Below, piece by piece: positions 8,532 through 16,326 of a stretch of DNA of 64,000 nt. Below the pieces are notes generated by a model. The model was given only the letters and a program-made list of their open reading frames with translations. It did not search any database and was not told where the DNA came from. Within the stretch, counting starts at the first letter, position 1; every line of letters starts with the position of its first letter. The stretch covers positions 3,033,501 to 3,097,500 of the forward strand of contig NZ_JAAVJL010000001.1 in NCBI RefSeq assembly GCF_012863495.1, read 5' to 3'. The DNA is from Pseudanabaena yagii GIHE-NHR1. GTDB taxonomy: Bacteria > Cyanobacteriota > Cyanobacteriia > Pseudanabaenales > Pseudanabaenaceae. The position numbers and the translations under genes were made by a program.

Positions 8532-8950
8532 AAATTGTTCTTGATACCAACGTCTTGTCAGAACTGATGAAGCCCCAAGGTTCACAGACTGTCAAATCTT
8601 GGGTTGCAGCCCAGCCTAGAGAAAACCTATTTACCACCAGTATTAACCAAGCCGAGATCCTTGGCGGTATCGCTATTATGCCAGAAGGTAAACGCAGCAA
8701 AGCTTTACAAGAACTTGCACAGGCTATGTTTACTGAAGACTTCGCGGGACAGATTTTAGTTTTTGACTCAGACTCAGCAAACTGTTTTGCTCAAATTACA
8801 AGCGATCGCCGCAAAAAAGGTAAACCAATAGCTTAAGCAGACGCTCTGATCGCCTCTATATGTCTGGCTAATAATGCAGCGATCAGCACTCGCAATGTTG
8901 ACGACTTCCTAGATTGCCAAATCACAATTATTAATCCTTGGGATTATTGA
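8528..8950 (+). pseudogene. FitB/VapC PIN-domain toxin interrupted by in-frame TAA
   Basis: The first 102 codons give a clear PIN nuclease: MKIVLDTNVLSELMKP (first metal Asp, D6), INQAEILGG (Glu) and FDSDSANCFA (third acid). A TAA then falls at 8834-8836, after KKGKPIA. Translation continues in the same frame with ADALIASICLANNAAISTRN and ends at TGA 8948-8950, giving the normal FitB length of about 140 residues. The stop removes the Asp of ADALIA and the last helix and strand. One substitution (TAT or TAC to TAA) explains it. A functional RNase is unlikely unless the stop is read through or is a sequencing error. Confidence 0.85.
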
Positions 8951-8981
8951 GCGATCGCTGCGGCAAAATTGATAAGAAAAA

Positions 8982-9314
8982 ATGACAACTACACCCCTAA
9001 CACGCGACTTTAAAGAAACAGTCAATGCAAGAGTCCAAAGAGATTCCGCATTTGCCGCCGCTTTACTTGATGAAGCTATTTCCCTTTTCTTCAATGGCGA
9101 ACCAGAAACCGCGAGACTCATACTGAGAGATCTGGTCAATGCAACCATCGGATTTGAAGAACTAGCGATCGCCACATCTAAACCTAGTAAAAGCCTTCAT
9201 AGAATGCTCTCTGCAAAAGGGAATCCCACAATGGATAATCTCACCGCTATTCTCAAAGTCCTGCGTAAAACCCTTCAAGTCGATATCAAAGTACAGACCG
9301 TTACTTGTGCTTAA
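8982..9314 (+). CDS. HTH protein of the addiction-module antidote type
   Basis: 110 aa. The C-terminal half is an XRE-like helix-turn-helix (FEELAIATSKPSKSLHRMLS, GNPTMDNLTAILKVLRKTL), as in the HI1420/HigA-like antidote group. The N-terminal half (SAFAAALLDEAISLFFNGEP) is the dimerising helical part seen in the longer members. No HigB/RelE-type partner lies directly next to it: the gene upstream is the FitB remnant and the next gene is 140 bp away. It may be a solitary regulator or the survivor of a third toxin-antitoxin pair in this island. Confidence 0.75.
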   Translation: MTTTPLTRDFKETVNARVQRDSAFAAALLDEAISLFFNGEPETARLILRDLVNATIGFEELAIATSKPSKSLHRMLSAKGNPTMDNLTAILKVLRKTLQVDIKVQTVTCA

Positions 9315-9454
9315 AATATCTCTGCTGATCGCGAGTGTATTTTGATATTGATTTAGGCGATCGCGCTTAAGTTAATCATTCAGTTGATTACATTCACTTC
9401 AAAAGGCACTGTAAAATCAAATCAGCCCAAATTAATTGATCAACAAACTCGACT

Positions 9455-9664
9455 ATGACCATCAAAGAACAACTCATTCAAGAAGTAGAAACATTTCCTG
9501 ATGCGCTCCTAGCCGAAGCACTTGACTTTGTGCTATTTCTCAAAACTCGTTACCTTGATACCGAAATCACCACCGAAGAACAAGACACAATCCTTTTATC
9601 TCAAGCTGCCTATGAATTAGGAGACTATCTCACCCTCGAACAATACGAAGTAAATCAGGTATGA
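9455..9664 (+). CDS. Small antitoxin (DUF2281-like) of a RelE-type pair
   Basis: 69 aa. The N-terminus TIKEQLIQEVETFPDALLAE and DFVLFLKTRY are typical of short cyanobacterial antitoxins of the DUF2281 type, which have a helical toxin-binding tail. The stop overlaps the ATG of the RelE-like toxin by 4 nt (GTATGA), showing translational coupling. Expected to neutralise and co-repress with the toxin. Confidence 0.75.
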   Translation: MTIKEQLIQEVETFPDALLAEALDFVLFLKTRYLDTEITTEEQDTILLSQAAYELGDYLTLEQYEVNQV

Positions 9665-9915
9665 GCTATCAAATTATTATCCCCAAACCAGTTCAAAAAC
9701 AACTAGATAGCTTGCCAAAAACTCAACGCGATCGGGCAATTGCAGCAGTGCGATCGCTGACTGATGAGCCGCGCCCAACTGGAGTCAAAAAGCTCAAGGG
9801 CTATGAGGAAACTTATCGGATTAGATTTGGTGATTATCAAGTCATTTATAAAGTTCAAGACAAAGAACTCATCATTCTGTTGCTAAGCGTTAGTCATCGC
9901 AAAGATGCTTACTAA
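9661..9915 (+). CDS. RelE/ParE-superfamily toxin
   Basis: 84 aa. The RelE fold is evident: MSYQIIIPKPVQKQLDSLPK, then an RAIAAVRSL helix, KLKGYEETYRIRFGDYQVIY (central strands with basic residues) and a C-terminal LLSVSHRKDAY. RelE toxins cut mRNA at the ribosome, ParE-like relatives poison gyrase; the VSHRKDAY ending with Arg/Lys/Tyr favours RelE. The frame is intact, unlike the FitB toxin upstream. It sits directly before the STAND gene (51 nt gap), all on the plus strand. Confidence 0.88.
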   Translation: MSYQIIIPKPVQKQLDSLPKTQRDRAIAAVRSLTDEPRPTGVKKLKGYEETYRIRFGDYQVIYKVQDKELIILLLSVSHRKDAY

Positions 9916-9966
9916 CTGTACATAGATTTTCCGCACATCTGTGATTTTAAAAGCAGGCGATCGCTC

Positions 9967-12900
9967 ATGTCAGATTTAATTACGCAACTATGTCAGCTAA
10001 CGGCAGAGACACTGAAAGCTAATCCTCAAGGGGATTTGGCTGAGTTGGTGGAGTTGGTGAAAAAAAGCATCGATGCTGATTCCCAGTTAGGTGAGGCAAT
10101 CCAAAGCGATCGCCAGTTAACGCAGATTAATCGAGATGGGAGCAACGGTTATCAAACTTGGGTTGCGGGAGGTGTAGCTAATATTGGCAATACTTACCTC
10201 AATGATGTGCAGCCAGAGATGTTGCAGGAAATCTTGCAACGGGTTTTAGCAGATGTGCTGAAGTTACAGCCACAGGTCAAGCAAACCGCCCTAGAAAACG
10301 TGAATGCTGGCGGCGATATCAATGCCACAATCACGCAGGAAATACATCACGAACCGAATAAAATTGCGGAAACCATTGGGGTATTGGCACAACCTGACAG
10401 TACTGTGAATATTGGGACAATAAATGTCAACTATCCTCAGAATCGCGATCGCTCGGCAAAATTCCTCCACCAAAATAGCTTTTATCATAATCTAGGCGAT
10501 CGCGAAATTGATCGGGCTGGAAACTTTGTTGGGCGGGAGCAGGATTTAGAGGAATTGCATAATTTATTGCAGACGCAAAGCGAAAGCTCGCCTTTGCCAA
10601 TGGTGTTAATTTCTGGCATGGCAGGGATGGGGAAAAGCGAAATGGCGCGACAGTATGGCAAATTGCACTTAGATGAGTATGCGGGTGGGGTGGGAATATT
10701 CGAGGCGGCGCAGTTTGGTGAATCCCTGAGAGACTTTATGCAGTTGAGATTTTGTGAAGATGGGGATTTACGGCATTTCACCAAATTAGAAACACAGGTA
10801 GAGGAAGGCTGGCAGCAGTGGCAAAAATTTTGCGGCGAGGAGAAAATAGCGCTGATCCTGATCGATGACGTGACCGAATATCAAACACAGGTTTTGCCAT
10901 ATTTGCCGAAGAATTTAGGAGATGTCCAGCCGTTTCGATTTGTGCTGACCTCGCGATCGCGATTGCAGGGTAAATTAGCAGTGCTGGAAATTGAGGAATT
11001 GCAGACCGAGGCAGCATTACAGTTATTGACCAAATGGGCAGAACCAAATCAGCAAACCTTGCTAGACCATCCTGCGATCGCCACCAGTCTTTGCAATCGT
11101 TTAGGTTGTTTGCCCTTAGCCCTAACTTTGGTAGGTAGTTGGCTCAAGAATTCCCAAGCAACTTTACCGAAAGCGATCGCGGAATTAGAACAAAATGGGC
11201 TAGAAAGCGAAGTATTGGAACCCTATGAAGTAGCTCCCGAAAATATCGATTCTGGCAAGAACATTAAGCAGGGTTTGAAAGCAGTACTGATGGTGATTTG
11301 GCAACAGTTGTCACCTGATGCCCAGCAACTTGGAAGAGTTTTGAGTTTATTTGAAGCGATAAATTTGCCTTGGGAATTGGTGGTGTTTGTGGTGCAAGCC
11401 TATCCCAACCAGTCAGAAGCACCACCCGTTCGCAAAAGTTGGTGGCAAAGGTTTAGGGATTCGTTAGGGCAATTGCTGAGGCAGCTATTACCATTCTTAG
11501 CAAAACCCGTGATGCAGACTCAATCAGTCTTTGTCCACATTCGCAATCTGAAGAAAGCGGAAATAGAGCTACGGACAAAAAATCTGCTTCAAAGTGTGGA
11601 AGATGGTAAAACCTATCGCTTACATCGGTTGACCCATGAGTTCTTGGGAAGGCAATGGGCAGATGCCGATCGCGAAGGTTGGGTAAATGCGTGGGTGCGT
11701 GGATTGAGCGATCGCGCCCAAGAGATTCCTGCCTCTGCGGATTGGGAGCAAGTGACGACTTGGCAACCCTTGCGCCCTCATTTGGAATCAGCGAAGAAAA
11801 TTGCCGAAAATTTGCGCCATACAGCTAAGAGTCCTGCGGCGATCGCTGTCTATAAAAGCCAAGCCAACAATCTCATGGCTGGCTGTTTTCGGTTAAATCA
11901 AGCACCAATTTTTGAGGCAACCTATCGCCAAGCGATCGGTAAGCATGACAGTGCAAAGGCGGCTTTGGCTAAGGGGCAAAATGCAATTGCTCAAAATTAT
12001 TTTGATGAGGCGATAAAAGGTTACCAGAGAGCGATTGAGCAAGCGCGAGTGGCATTGCCTAAAAATAGTATGATCTTGGCAGGTTATCTCTATCAGATAT
12101 CTCAATTATTTTATAAATTAGGGAACTATAGCGTAGGTATTTCTCCCGCCGAAGAAGCCGTCAAAATTGCTGAAACAAAAGCAAAAACTCTCAATTTGTC
12201 ACTCTACCTCAATAACCTCGCAAGGTTTTACGAATCACAAGGGAGATATGAGGAAGCAGAACCACTGTATAAACAAGCCCTTACACTGATGCAGGAACTG
12301 TTAGCTGATCGCCATCCTTCTATCGCGAGTATTCTTAACAACCTCGCAGGGCTGTACGAGTCGCAAGGGAGATATGAGGAAGCAGAACCACTGTATAAAC
12401 AAGCTCTATCACTTAAGCAAGAACTATTAGGAGAGCGCCATCCCTCTATCGCGATCGGTATCCACAACCTTGCATTTCTGTACAAATCGAAAGGAAGATA
12501 TGAGGAAGCAGAACTACTGTTGAAACAAGCTCTATCCCAGCAACAAGAAATGTTAGGAGAGCGCCATCCCTCTGTCGCGACCAGTATTCACAACCTCGCG
12601 TTTCTATACTGTTTGCAAGGGAGATATGAGGAATCAGAACCAATGTTGAAACAAGCCCTTGCACTGAGGCAAGAACTGTTAGGCGATCTCCATCCCTCTG
12701 TCGCGACCAGTATCAACGACATCGCATTTCTGTACAAATCGCAAGGAAGATATGAAGAAGCAGAATCACTGTATAAACAAGCCCTTACACTGATGAAAGA
12801 AGTTCTGGGAGAGCGCCATCCCGATGTCGCCACCAGTCTCAATAACATTGCCTCGCTGTACGATTCGCAAAGAAGATATGAAGAAGCAGAACCACTGTAT

Positions 12901-13140
12901 AAACAAGCCCTTGCACTGAGGCAAGAACTGTTAGGAGAGCGCCATCCCGATATCGCATCCAGTTTTAACAACCTTGCAGGGCTGTACGAGTCGCAAGGAA
13001 GATATGAGGAAGCAAAACCTCTATATGTGAAAGCATTAGAAATTATGGAAGTGTCGCTAGGTATGGAACATCCAAATACAAAAACTGTTCGCAATAATCT
13101 CCAGTATCTACGCGATCGCCAAACTCCCCCGTCAAATTAA
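9967..13140 (+). CDS. NB-ARC/TPR STAND protein (bacterial NLR-like), N-terminal amyloid-type motif
   Basis: 1057 aa. Residues 1-55 are helical. Residues 59-80 hold GYQTWVAGGVANIGNTYL, the motif shared with the small broken gene at 7751. A second glycine/asparagine-rich stretch (NVNAGGDINATITQEI, about 111-126, and STVNIGTINVNY) follows. The NB-ARC ATPase covers about 185-480: P-loop GMAGMGKS at 217-224, Walker B IALILIDD at 294-301, sensor FVLTSRSR at 325-332 and a GLPL-like GCLPLALTL. Residues about 640-1050 are TPRs of the kinesin-light-chain type (GRYEEAEPLYKQAL), with a 42-residue period. STAND proteins oligomerise after sensing a ligand and trigger an effector. No enzymatic effector domain is fused, so an effector acting in trans is expected. 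Conflict or programmed cell death is the likely role. Confidence 0.88.
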   Translation: MSDLITQLCQLTAETLKANPQGDLAELVELVKKSIDADSQLGEAIQSDRQLTQINRDGSNGYQTWVAGGVANIGNTYLNDVQPEMLQEILQRVLADVLKLQPQVKQTALENVNAGGDINATITQEIHHEPNKIAETIGVLAQPDSTVNIGTINVNYPQNRDRSAKFLHQNSFYHNLGDREIDRAGNFVGREQDLEELHNLLQTQSESSPLPMVLISGMAGMGKSEMARQYGKLHLDEYAGGVGIFEAAQFGESLRDFMQLRFCEDGDLRHFTKLETQVEEGWQQWQKFCGEEKIALILIDDVTEYQTQVLPYLPKNLGDVQPFRFVLTSRSRLQGKLAVLEIEELQTEAALQLLTKWAEPNQQTLLDHPAIATSLCNRLGCLPLALTLVGSWLKNSQATLPKAIAELEQNGLESEVLEPYEVAPENIDSGKNIKQGLKAVLMVIWQQLSPDAQQLGRVLSLFEAINLPWELVVFVVQAYPNQSEAPPVRKSWWQRFRDSLGQLLRQLLPFLAKPVMQTQSVFVHIRNLKKAEIELRTKNLLQSVEDGKTYRLHRLTHEFLGRQWADADREGWVNAWVRGLSDRAQEIPASADWEQVTTWQPLRPHLESAKKIAENLRHTAKSPAAIAVYKSQANNLMAGCFRLNQAPIFEATYRQAIGKHDSAKAALAKGQNAIAQNYFDEAIKGYQRAIEQARVALPKNSMILAGYLYQISQLFYKLGNYSVGISPAEEAVKIAETKAKTLNLSLYLNNLARFYESQGRYEEAEPLYKQALTLMQELLADRHPSIASILNNLAGLYESQGRYEEAEPLYKQALSLKQELLGERHPSIAIGIHNLAFLYKSKGRYEEAELLLKQALSQQQEMLGERHPSVATSIHNLAFLYCLQGRYEESEPMLKQALALRQELLGDLHPSVATSINDIAFLYKSQGRYEEAESLYKQALTLMKEVLGERHPDVATSLNNIASLYDSQRRYEEAEPLYKQALALRQELLGERHPDIASSFNNLAGLYESQGRYEEAKPLYVKALEIMEVSLGMEHPNTKTVRNNLQYLRDRQTPPSN
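12230..13020 (+). repeat. 126-bp tandem repeats encoding TPRs of the STAND protein
   Basis: Six to seven units with a 126-bp period (42 codons). Blocks such as GGGAGATATGAGGAAGCAGA and CTGTATAAACAAGCCCTT recur nearly unchanged, so units are highly similar at DNA level. Such arrays change ligand specificity by unit shuffling. Confidence 0.8.
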
Positions 13141-13526
13141 AATTGCATCAAAATATTTTGAACCTTGAATTGCTGCTCATCATGAAGAGATAGGTGGGTA
13201 ATGCTTTCCCATTCAGAAATAACAAAGCCGTCATCCCTCGCAGCGATGTTGCTAACTTCTGCCATGCGATCGCCTGAAATTAGAGACTTTTGTAGACAGG
13301 CGATCGTTATCCCTAAAGCTGCAAATCTTTGTAGATCGCCTTGAATATCCGAACTTGTAATAACAGCAAGCAAATTGATTCGCTGATCGAAATCATCAAG
13401 ACTTGATGCGATCGTTGATAGCAGTATCGATCAAGCTTTGCACAGTAATCTGCAATTTACTTTGTACAGCACTTTGCAAGGTAAAGCACTTGATAAAACC
13501 TTTTACACTTTCTAATAATTGTTGAT
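13137..13526 (-). pseudogene. Frameshifted, IS-split gene of unknown function (3' part)
   Basis: The minus strand encodes QQLLESVKGFIKCFTLQSAV..DTAINDRIKS in one frame, and then, near 13405, SSLDDFDQRINLLAVITSSD..SLISGDRMAE, ending at a stop that overlaps the STAND stop by 4 nt. The two parts read as one protein if a single base is restored. The upstream part ends at the IS element (13527), and its frame continues on the far side (14581-14655: YNILYACLIESSNQQLLE). I do not recognise the product. Convergent with the STAND gene. Confidence 0.65.
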
Positions 13527-14580
13527 GGCGTTGTTGCATAAAAAGGGGAAGAGAAGGTAAATTAGATAAAAATCAGGAGATGGAGTCCCAGCAAATGACA
13601 CAGAAACATGAGATCCGCACTGGACAGAGTATAACGCAGGGCTAAAACAAAGAGGAAGCCTGACTTTTTGGATGAGCGAAGAAGTAATTGAAGGATGGTT
13701 AAATCAAACATTAAGTGGCAAACGGGGAGCTTCCAAAGATTACAGTGATATAGCAATAGCGACATTTATCACGGTCAAAGCGGTATATCAGCAAGCAGGA
13801 AGACAAACGCAAGGACTGTTAGAGTCAATATTTGCCTTGATGGGAATAGATTTACCAGTACCAGACCACAGCACCGTGTCAAGACGGACAGCAAGTTTAA
13901 GTGTGACCTTACCAGTAATCCCGAAACAGGGAGCAGTGCATGTAGTAGTTGATTCGACAGGGATCAAAGTATACGGCGAAGGGGAATGGAAAACACGGCA
14001 GCATGGAATTAGTAAGAGACGGACATGGCGCAAATTACACCTAGGAGCCGATGAATCAACAGGAGAAATACTGGCTGCGGTCGTCACCACGAATGATTGC
14101 CACGATGGAGAAGTACTCGCCGATATTCTCGATGCGATTGATGCTGAAATTGCTCAAGTTTCCGCAGATGGAGCTTATGACCATCGTCATTGTTATGACG
14201 AGATTGCCCAACATGGTGCTAAAGCCGTGATTCCTCCGCGCAAAGATGCCAAAATCTGGCAGCATGGCAATACCAATGCTCCACCACATCCGCGTGACCA
14301 AAATCTCCGTTATATCCGTAAACATGGGCGTAAAAAATGGAAACGTGACTCAGGTTATCATCGGCGCTCTTTGGCAGAAACTACGATGTTTCGTTTCAAA
14401 AAAATCTTTGGTGCTACTTTATGTTCTCGTAAATTTGACAATCAGGCGGTTGAGTTGTTCATCAAATGTGCTGCTCTTAATCGCATGATTCAACTGGCTA
14501 AACCTCTCTCCTCTCCTGTTGTTCGTTAATTTTCTAAGATCCTCCATCTTTTGGCTTCTTTTTATTCATGCAACAAAGCC
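13527..14580 (+). mobile_element. IS5-family (IS903-group) insertion sequence with 9-bp target duplication
   Basis: 1054 bp. The ends are inverted: GGCGTTGTTGCAT at the left, and on the other strand GGCTTTGTTGCAT at the right, matching the IS903 type (GGCTTTGTTG). The 9-bp sequence ATTGTTGAT is repeated exactly on both sides (13518-13526 and 14581-14589); 9 bp is the IS903-group duplication length. Insertion was into the gene remnant on the minus strand. Confidence 0.93.
13672..14529 (+). CDS. IS5-family (IS903-group) DDE transposase, N-terminal frameshift
   Basis: 285 aa from ATG 13672. Catalytic segments: VVVDSTGIKVYGEGEW (first Asp), SADGAYDHRHCYDEI (second Asp) and YHRRSLAETTMFRFKKIFG (Glu, with the Y..R..E signature). 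The frame upstream reads WTEYNAGLKQRGSLTFW, which is the true family N-terminus. The likely start ATG at 13595 (MTQKHEIR) is in another frame, so a single-base frameshift near 13617-13625 separates the first about 10 residues. Internal start at 13672 loses about 25 residues. Activity is doubtful unless frameshifting is programmed. Confidence 0.85.
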   Translation: MSEEVIEGWLNQTLSGKRGASKDYSDIAIATFITVKAVYQQAGRQTQGLLESIFALMGIDLPVPDHSTVSRRTASLSVTLPVIPKQGAVHVVVDSTGIKVYGEGEWKTRQHGISKRRTWRKLHLGADESTGEILAAVVTTNDCHDGEVLADILDAIDAEIAQVSADGAYDHRHCYDEIAQHGAKAVIPPRKDAKIWQHGNTNAPPHPRDQNLRYIRKHGRKKWKRDSGYHRRSLAETTMFRFKKIFGATLCSRKFDNQAVELFIKCAALNRMIQLAKPLSSPVVR

Positions 14581-14655
14581 ATTGTTGATTAGAGCTTTCA
14601 ATCAAGCAAGCGTACAAAATATTGTAATAATCTGTACGCTTGATCGTATCCTATG
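14581..14655 (-). pseudogene. 5' part of the IS-split unknown gene
   Basis: Minus-strand frame DTIKRTDYYNILYACLIESSNQQ joins that of 13526 downwards exactly when the IS and one copy of its 9-bp duplication are removed. An in-frame TAG lies just upstream, and only TTG codons could start it. It lies divergent from the serine recombinase stub. Confidence 0.5.
14607..14642. promoter_or_regulatory. Perfect 10-bp inverted repeat between divergent remnants
   Basis: Arms CAAGCGTACA (14607-14616) and TGTACGCTTG (14633-14642) with 16 A/T-rich bases between. It lies 36 bp before the serine recombinase start, where a recombinase binding site or operator would be expected. Function inferred from position. 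Confidence 0.45.
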
Positions 14656-14678
14656 ACATACAGAGAAAGGAAATAACG

Positions 14679-14768
14679 ATGAAACTGGTAGGTTATCTAA
14701 GAGTTAGCAGTGAGTCACAGGCAGATAACACCAGTTTGGTAGAACAAAGGAAGAAAATAGAAGCTTAA
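14679..14768 (+). pseudogene. Serine recombinase (resolvase family) N-terminal stub, truncated by an IS
   Basis: 29 codons: MKLVGYLRVSSESQADNTSL, then VEQRKKIEA. This is the start of the resolvase/invertase catalytic domain, with the nucleophile Ser at position 10 in GYLRVSS. An AAAGGA ribosome binding site lies upstream. The stop TAA is formed by the first bases of the next IS (14767). The rest of the gene is not found on the far side, so insertion was accompanied or followed by deletion. Confidence 0.85.
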
Positions 14769-16027
14769 CTCAGATCTTGCACCATTCCTGAATATTCTAA
14801 ATGGGAATAGGTTTAAGAACAATTTCAAAGTCATGACGAGCAGCAATATCGGCATTAATTCGGATGTATCGGAGAAGCTTCAACCAAAGGACAGAAGGGA
14901 ATAAAACTGAAAGAGTTAAATCAGATGTAGCTTTCCAATCCAAGATAGGAGGACTCGACCATTGATCAATCCAATGAGCCAAAAGATAAGCAAGGAGAGA
15001 GAGGATAAGCCAACGGTAAACACCAAGTTTTGTCGATTGTCCAAAACAATGCAAACCAAAACGATGTTTGATGGTTTTGAAGAAACCCTCAATTGCCCAA
15101 CGCTTACGCCCCAATATAACCAGATAAGCACCAGAATAAGGATGAGAAGAGACAACAAAGCGTAACTCACGTTTATTATCGGCTCTTTTGAGCCAGAACC
15201 AAGAGATGCTCAAAGGCGTAGTTAGCCCTTCGAGCATCTCTTGTTGTCCACGTTTGCCATGGCGATAAAGTTGTTTGACAGTACGTCCATCTTGAAGTTT
15301 ACGATTGTTGCGTACACCGACAACAATGCGCCAAGACTTGACTCGGACAGAGTTGAAAAACTTGATGGTACTAAACTCAGTATCAGCAAGGACAATCACA
15401 GTTCTGTTTTGGGTTAGTTGCTTCGGGACTGTCCCCAATAATTTACAGGCTAAGTCAGAGGGACTGGGGTATCCTTTACCTCGCCATACTCTAAAACTCC
15501 ACGGTACGCGCCACTCTCCATAGACCAGATACAGTACAACCAAATGTAGTCCTCGCTTGCCGTTGAGTATTCTCACCCATGGGTCAGGTTCGTCTTTAGG
15601 GGGATTACTCAAATGTAAAAACTTGCCGCTTTTTTCTAGGGTGGTCAAGTCTATCAGTATCTTTAATGGCACTTGTTTCGATGGACGATACTTGGCGATT
15701 TGTCCCAAAACTGCCTGCCTTGTTTCTCGAATCAACCCTTTCGTTGACCAGTTATAGTGATTGAGAAATCGACTTAACGAACTGGCTGATTTTATCTGTG
15801 TATGTTCTGGATATGGATGCCCTTGTGCTTCGAGGAATAGTCCCAATATTGCATTCAGACTTGCTTTTTGATACACACTTGGCATCAGACAAATTAGGCT
15901 ATACACTAGCCCTTGGGCGTACTTAACGATGCTTTCCATAATCGTTATTGAATTTTCTACTACGCCCTTTTTTTCACATCTCTACTTTTTTTGCAACCTT
16001 TTTTTAGATTGGTGCAAGATCTCAGTT
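14767..16027 (-). mobile_element. IS4/IS701-type insertion sequence
   Basis: 1261 bp bounded by an 18-bp inverted repeat with one mismatch (AACTCAGATCTTGCACCA at the left; AACTGAGATCTTGCACCA on the minus strand at the right). One intact transposase inside. No target duplication is visible, consistent with deletion next to the element. HIP1 sites are absent. Confidence 0.85.
14797..15939 (-). CDS. IS4/IS701-type DDE transposase
   Basis: 380 aa, intact. Motifs: ILIDLTTLEKSGKF (first Asp), VLADTEFSTIKFF (second Asp) and RWAIEGFFKTIKHRFGL (Glu, YREK-like region). The N-terminus SSLSRFLNHYNWSTKGLIRE is typical of the small IS4-superfamily transposases common in filamentous cyanobacteria. Element ends lie 30 bp beyond the stop and about 90 bp before the start. 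Family placement between IS4 and IS701 is not resolved by eye. Confidence 0.85.
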   Translation of the reverse strand: MESIVKYAQGLVYSLICLMPSVYQKASLNAILGLFLEAQGHPYPEHTQIKSASSLSRFLNHYNWSTKGLIRETRQAVLGQIAKYRPSKQVPLKILIDLTTLEKSGKFLHLSNPPKDEPDPWVRILNGKRGLHLVVLYLVYGEWRVPWSFRVWRGKGYPSPSDLACKLLGTVPKQLTQNRTVIVLADTEFSTIKFFNSVRVKSWRIVVGVRNNRKLQDGRTVKQLYRHGKRGQQEMLEGLTTPLSISWFWLKRADNKRELRFVVSSHPYSGAYLVILGRKRWAIEGFFKTIKHRFGLHCFGQSTKLGVYRWLILSLLAYLLAHWIDQWSSPPILDWKATSDLTLSVLFPSVLWLKLLRYIRINADIAARHDFEIVLKPIPI

Positions 16028-16137
16028 TCCCTACCTTACCTTGGACTTGTCCTGAATGTAGAGAAACTATTGAAGACTATGACGAGATGTCTTTTGATGT
16101 AATTGCTATAGCCAAAGAACCTATTGAATTTATTTAA
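16028..16137 (+). pseudogene. C-terminal remnant of an unidentified gene with a CPEC zinc-type motif
   Basis: After the IS end the plus frame reads PTLPWTCPECRETIEDYDEM, then SFDVIAIAKEPIEFI and a stop at 16135-16137. It lies 3 nt before the next ORF. The codon pattern is protein-like but the 5' part is gone. Confidence 0.4.
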
Positions 16138-16140
16138 TAT

Positions 16141-16326
16141 ATGTCAGATTCTTTAGACCAAGGAGCCTTGATTGTAAATTTACTTAAGGCTATAAAGATT
16201 TTAAATCCAAAAGATGAAATTTCAAGAAATTCTATAGCATCTTATTTATATGTACCAGACACTAGGATCTCAGGACATTTACAAGAACTTAAAGATATAT
16301 TAATTAAATCTCCAACAGCTGATTGA
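16141..16326 (+). pseudogene. Small helical protein gene truncated by an IS
   Basis: 61 codons, MSDSLDQGALIVNLLKAIKI.., predicted helical and possibly a winged-helix start (EISRNSIASYLYVPDTRISG). The last three residues and the stop come from the terminal inverted repeat of the next IS (begins at 16319), so the natural C-terminus is lost. Not recognised. Confidence 0.5.

Noticed and set aside
9966-9968. Reading the STAND gene start as upstream of 9967
   Set aside because: ATG 9967 follows a HIP1 site, with MSDLITQLCQLTAETLKANP as a coherent helical start; no open frame precedes it.
12228-13094. Long open frames on the minus strand within the STAND gene
   Set aside because: They mirror the 126-bp TPR repeats and have no independent protein character.
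15305-15757. Plus-strand frames inside the IS4/IS701-type element
   Set aside because: Shadows of the transposase gene on the opposite strand.
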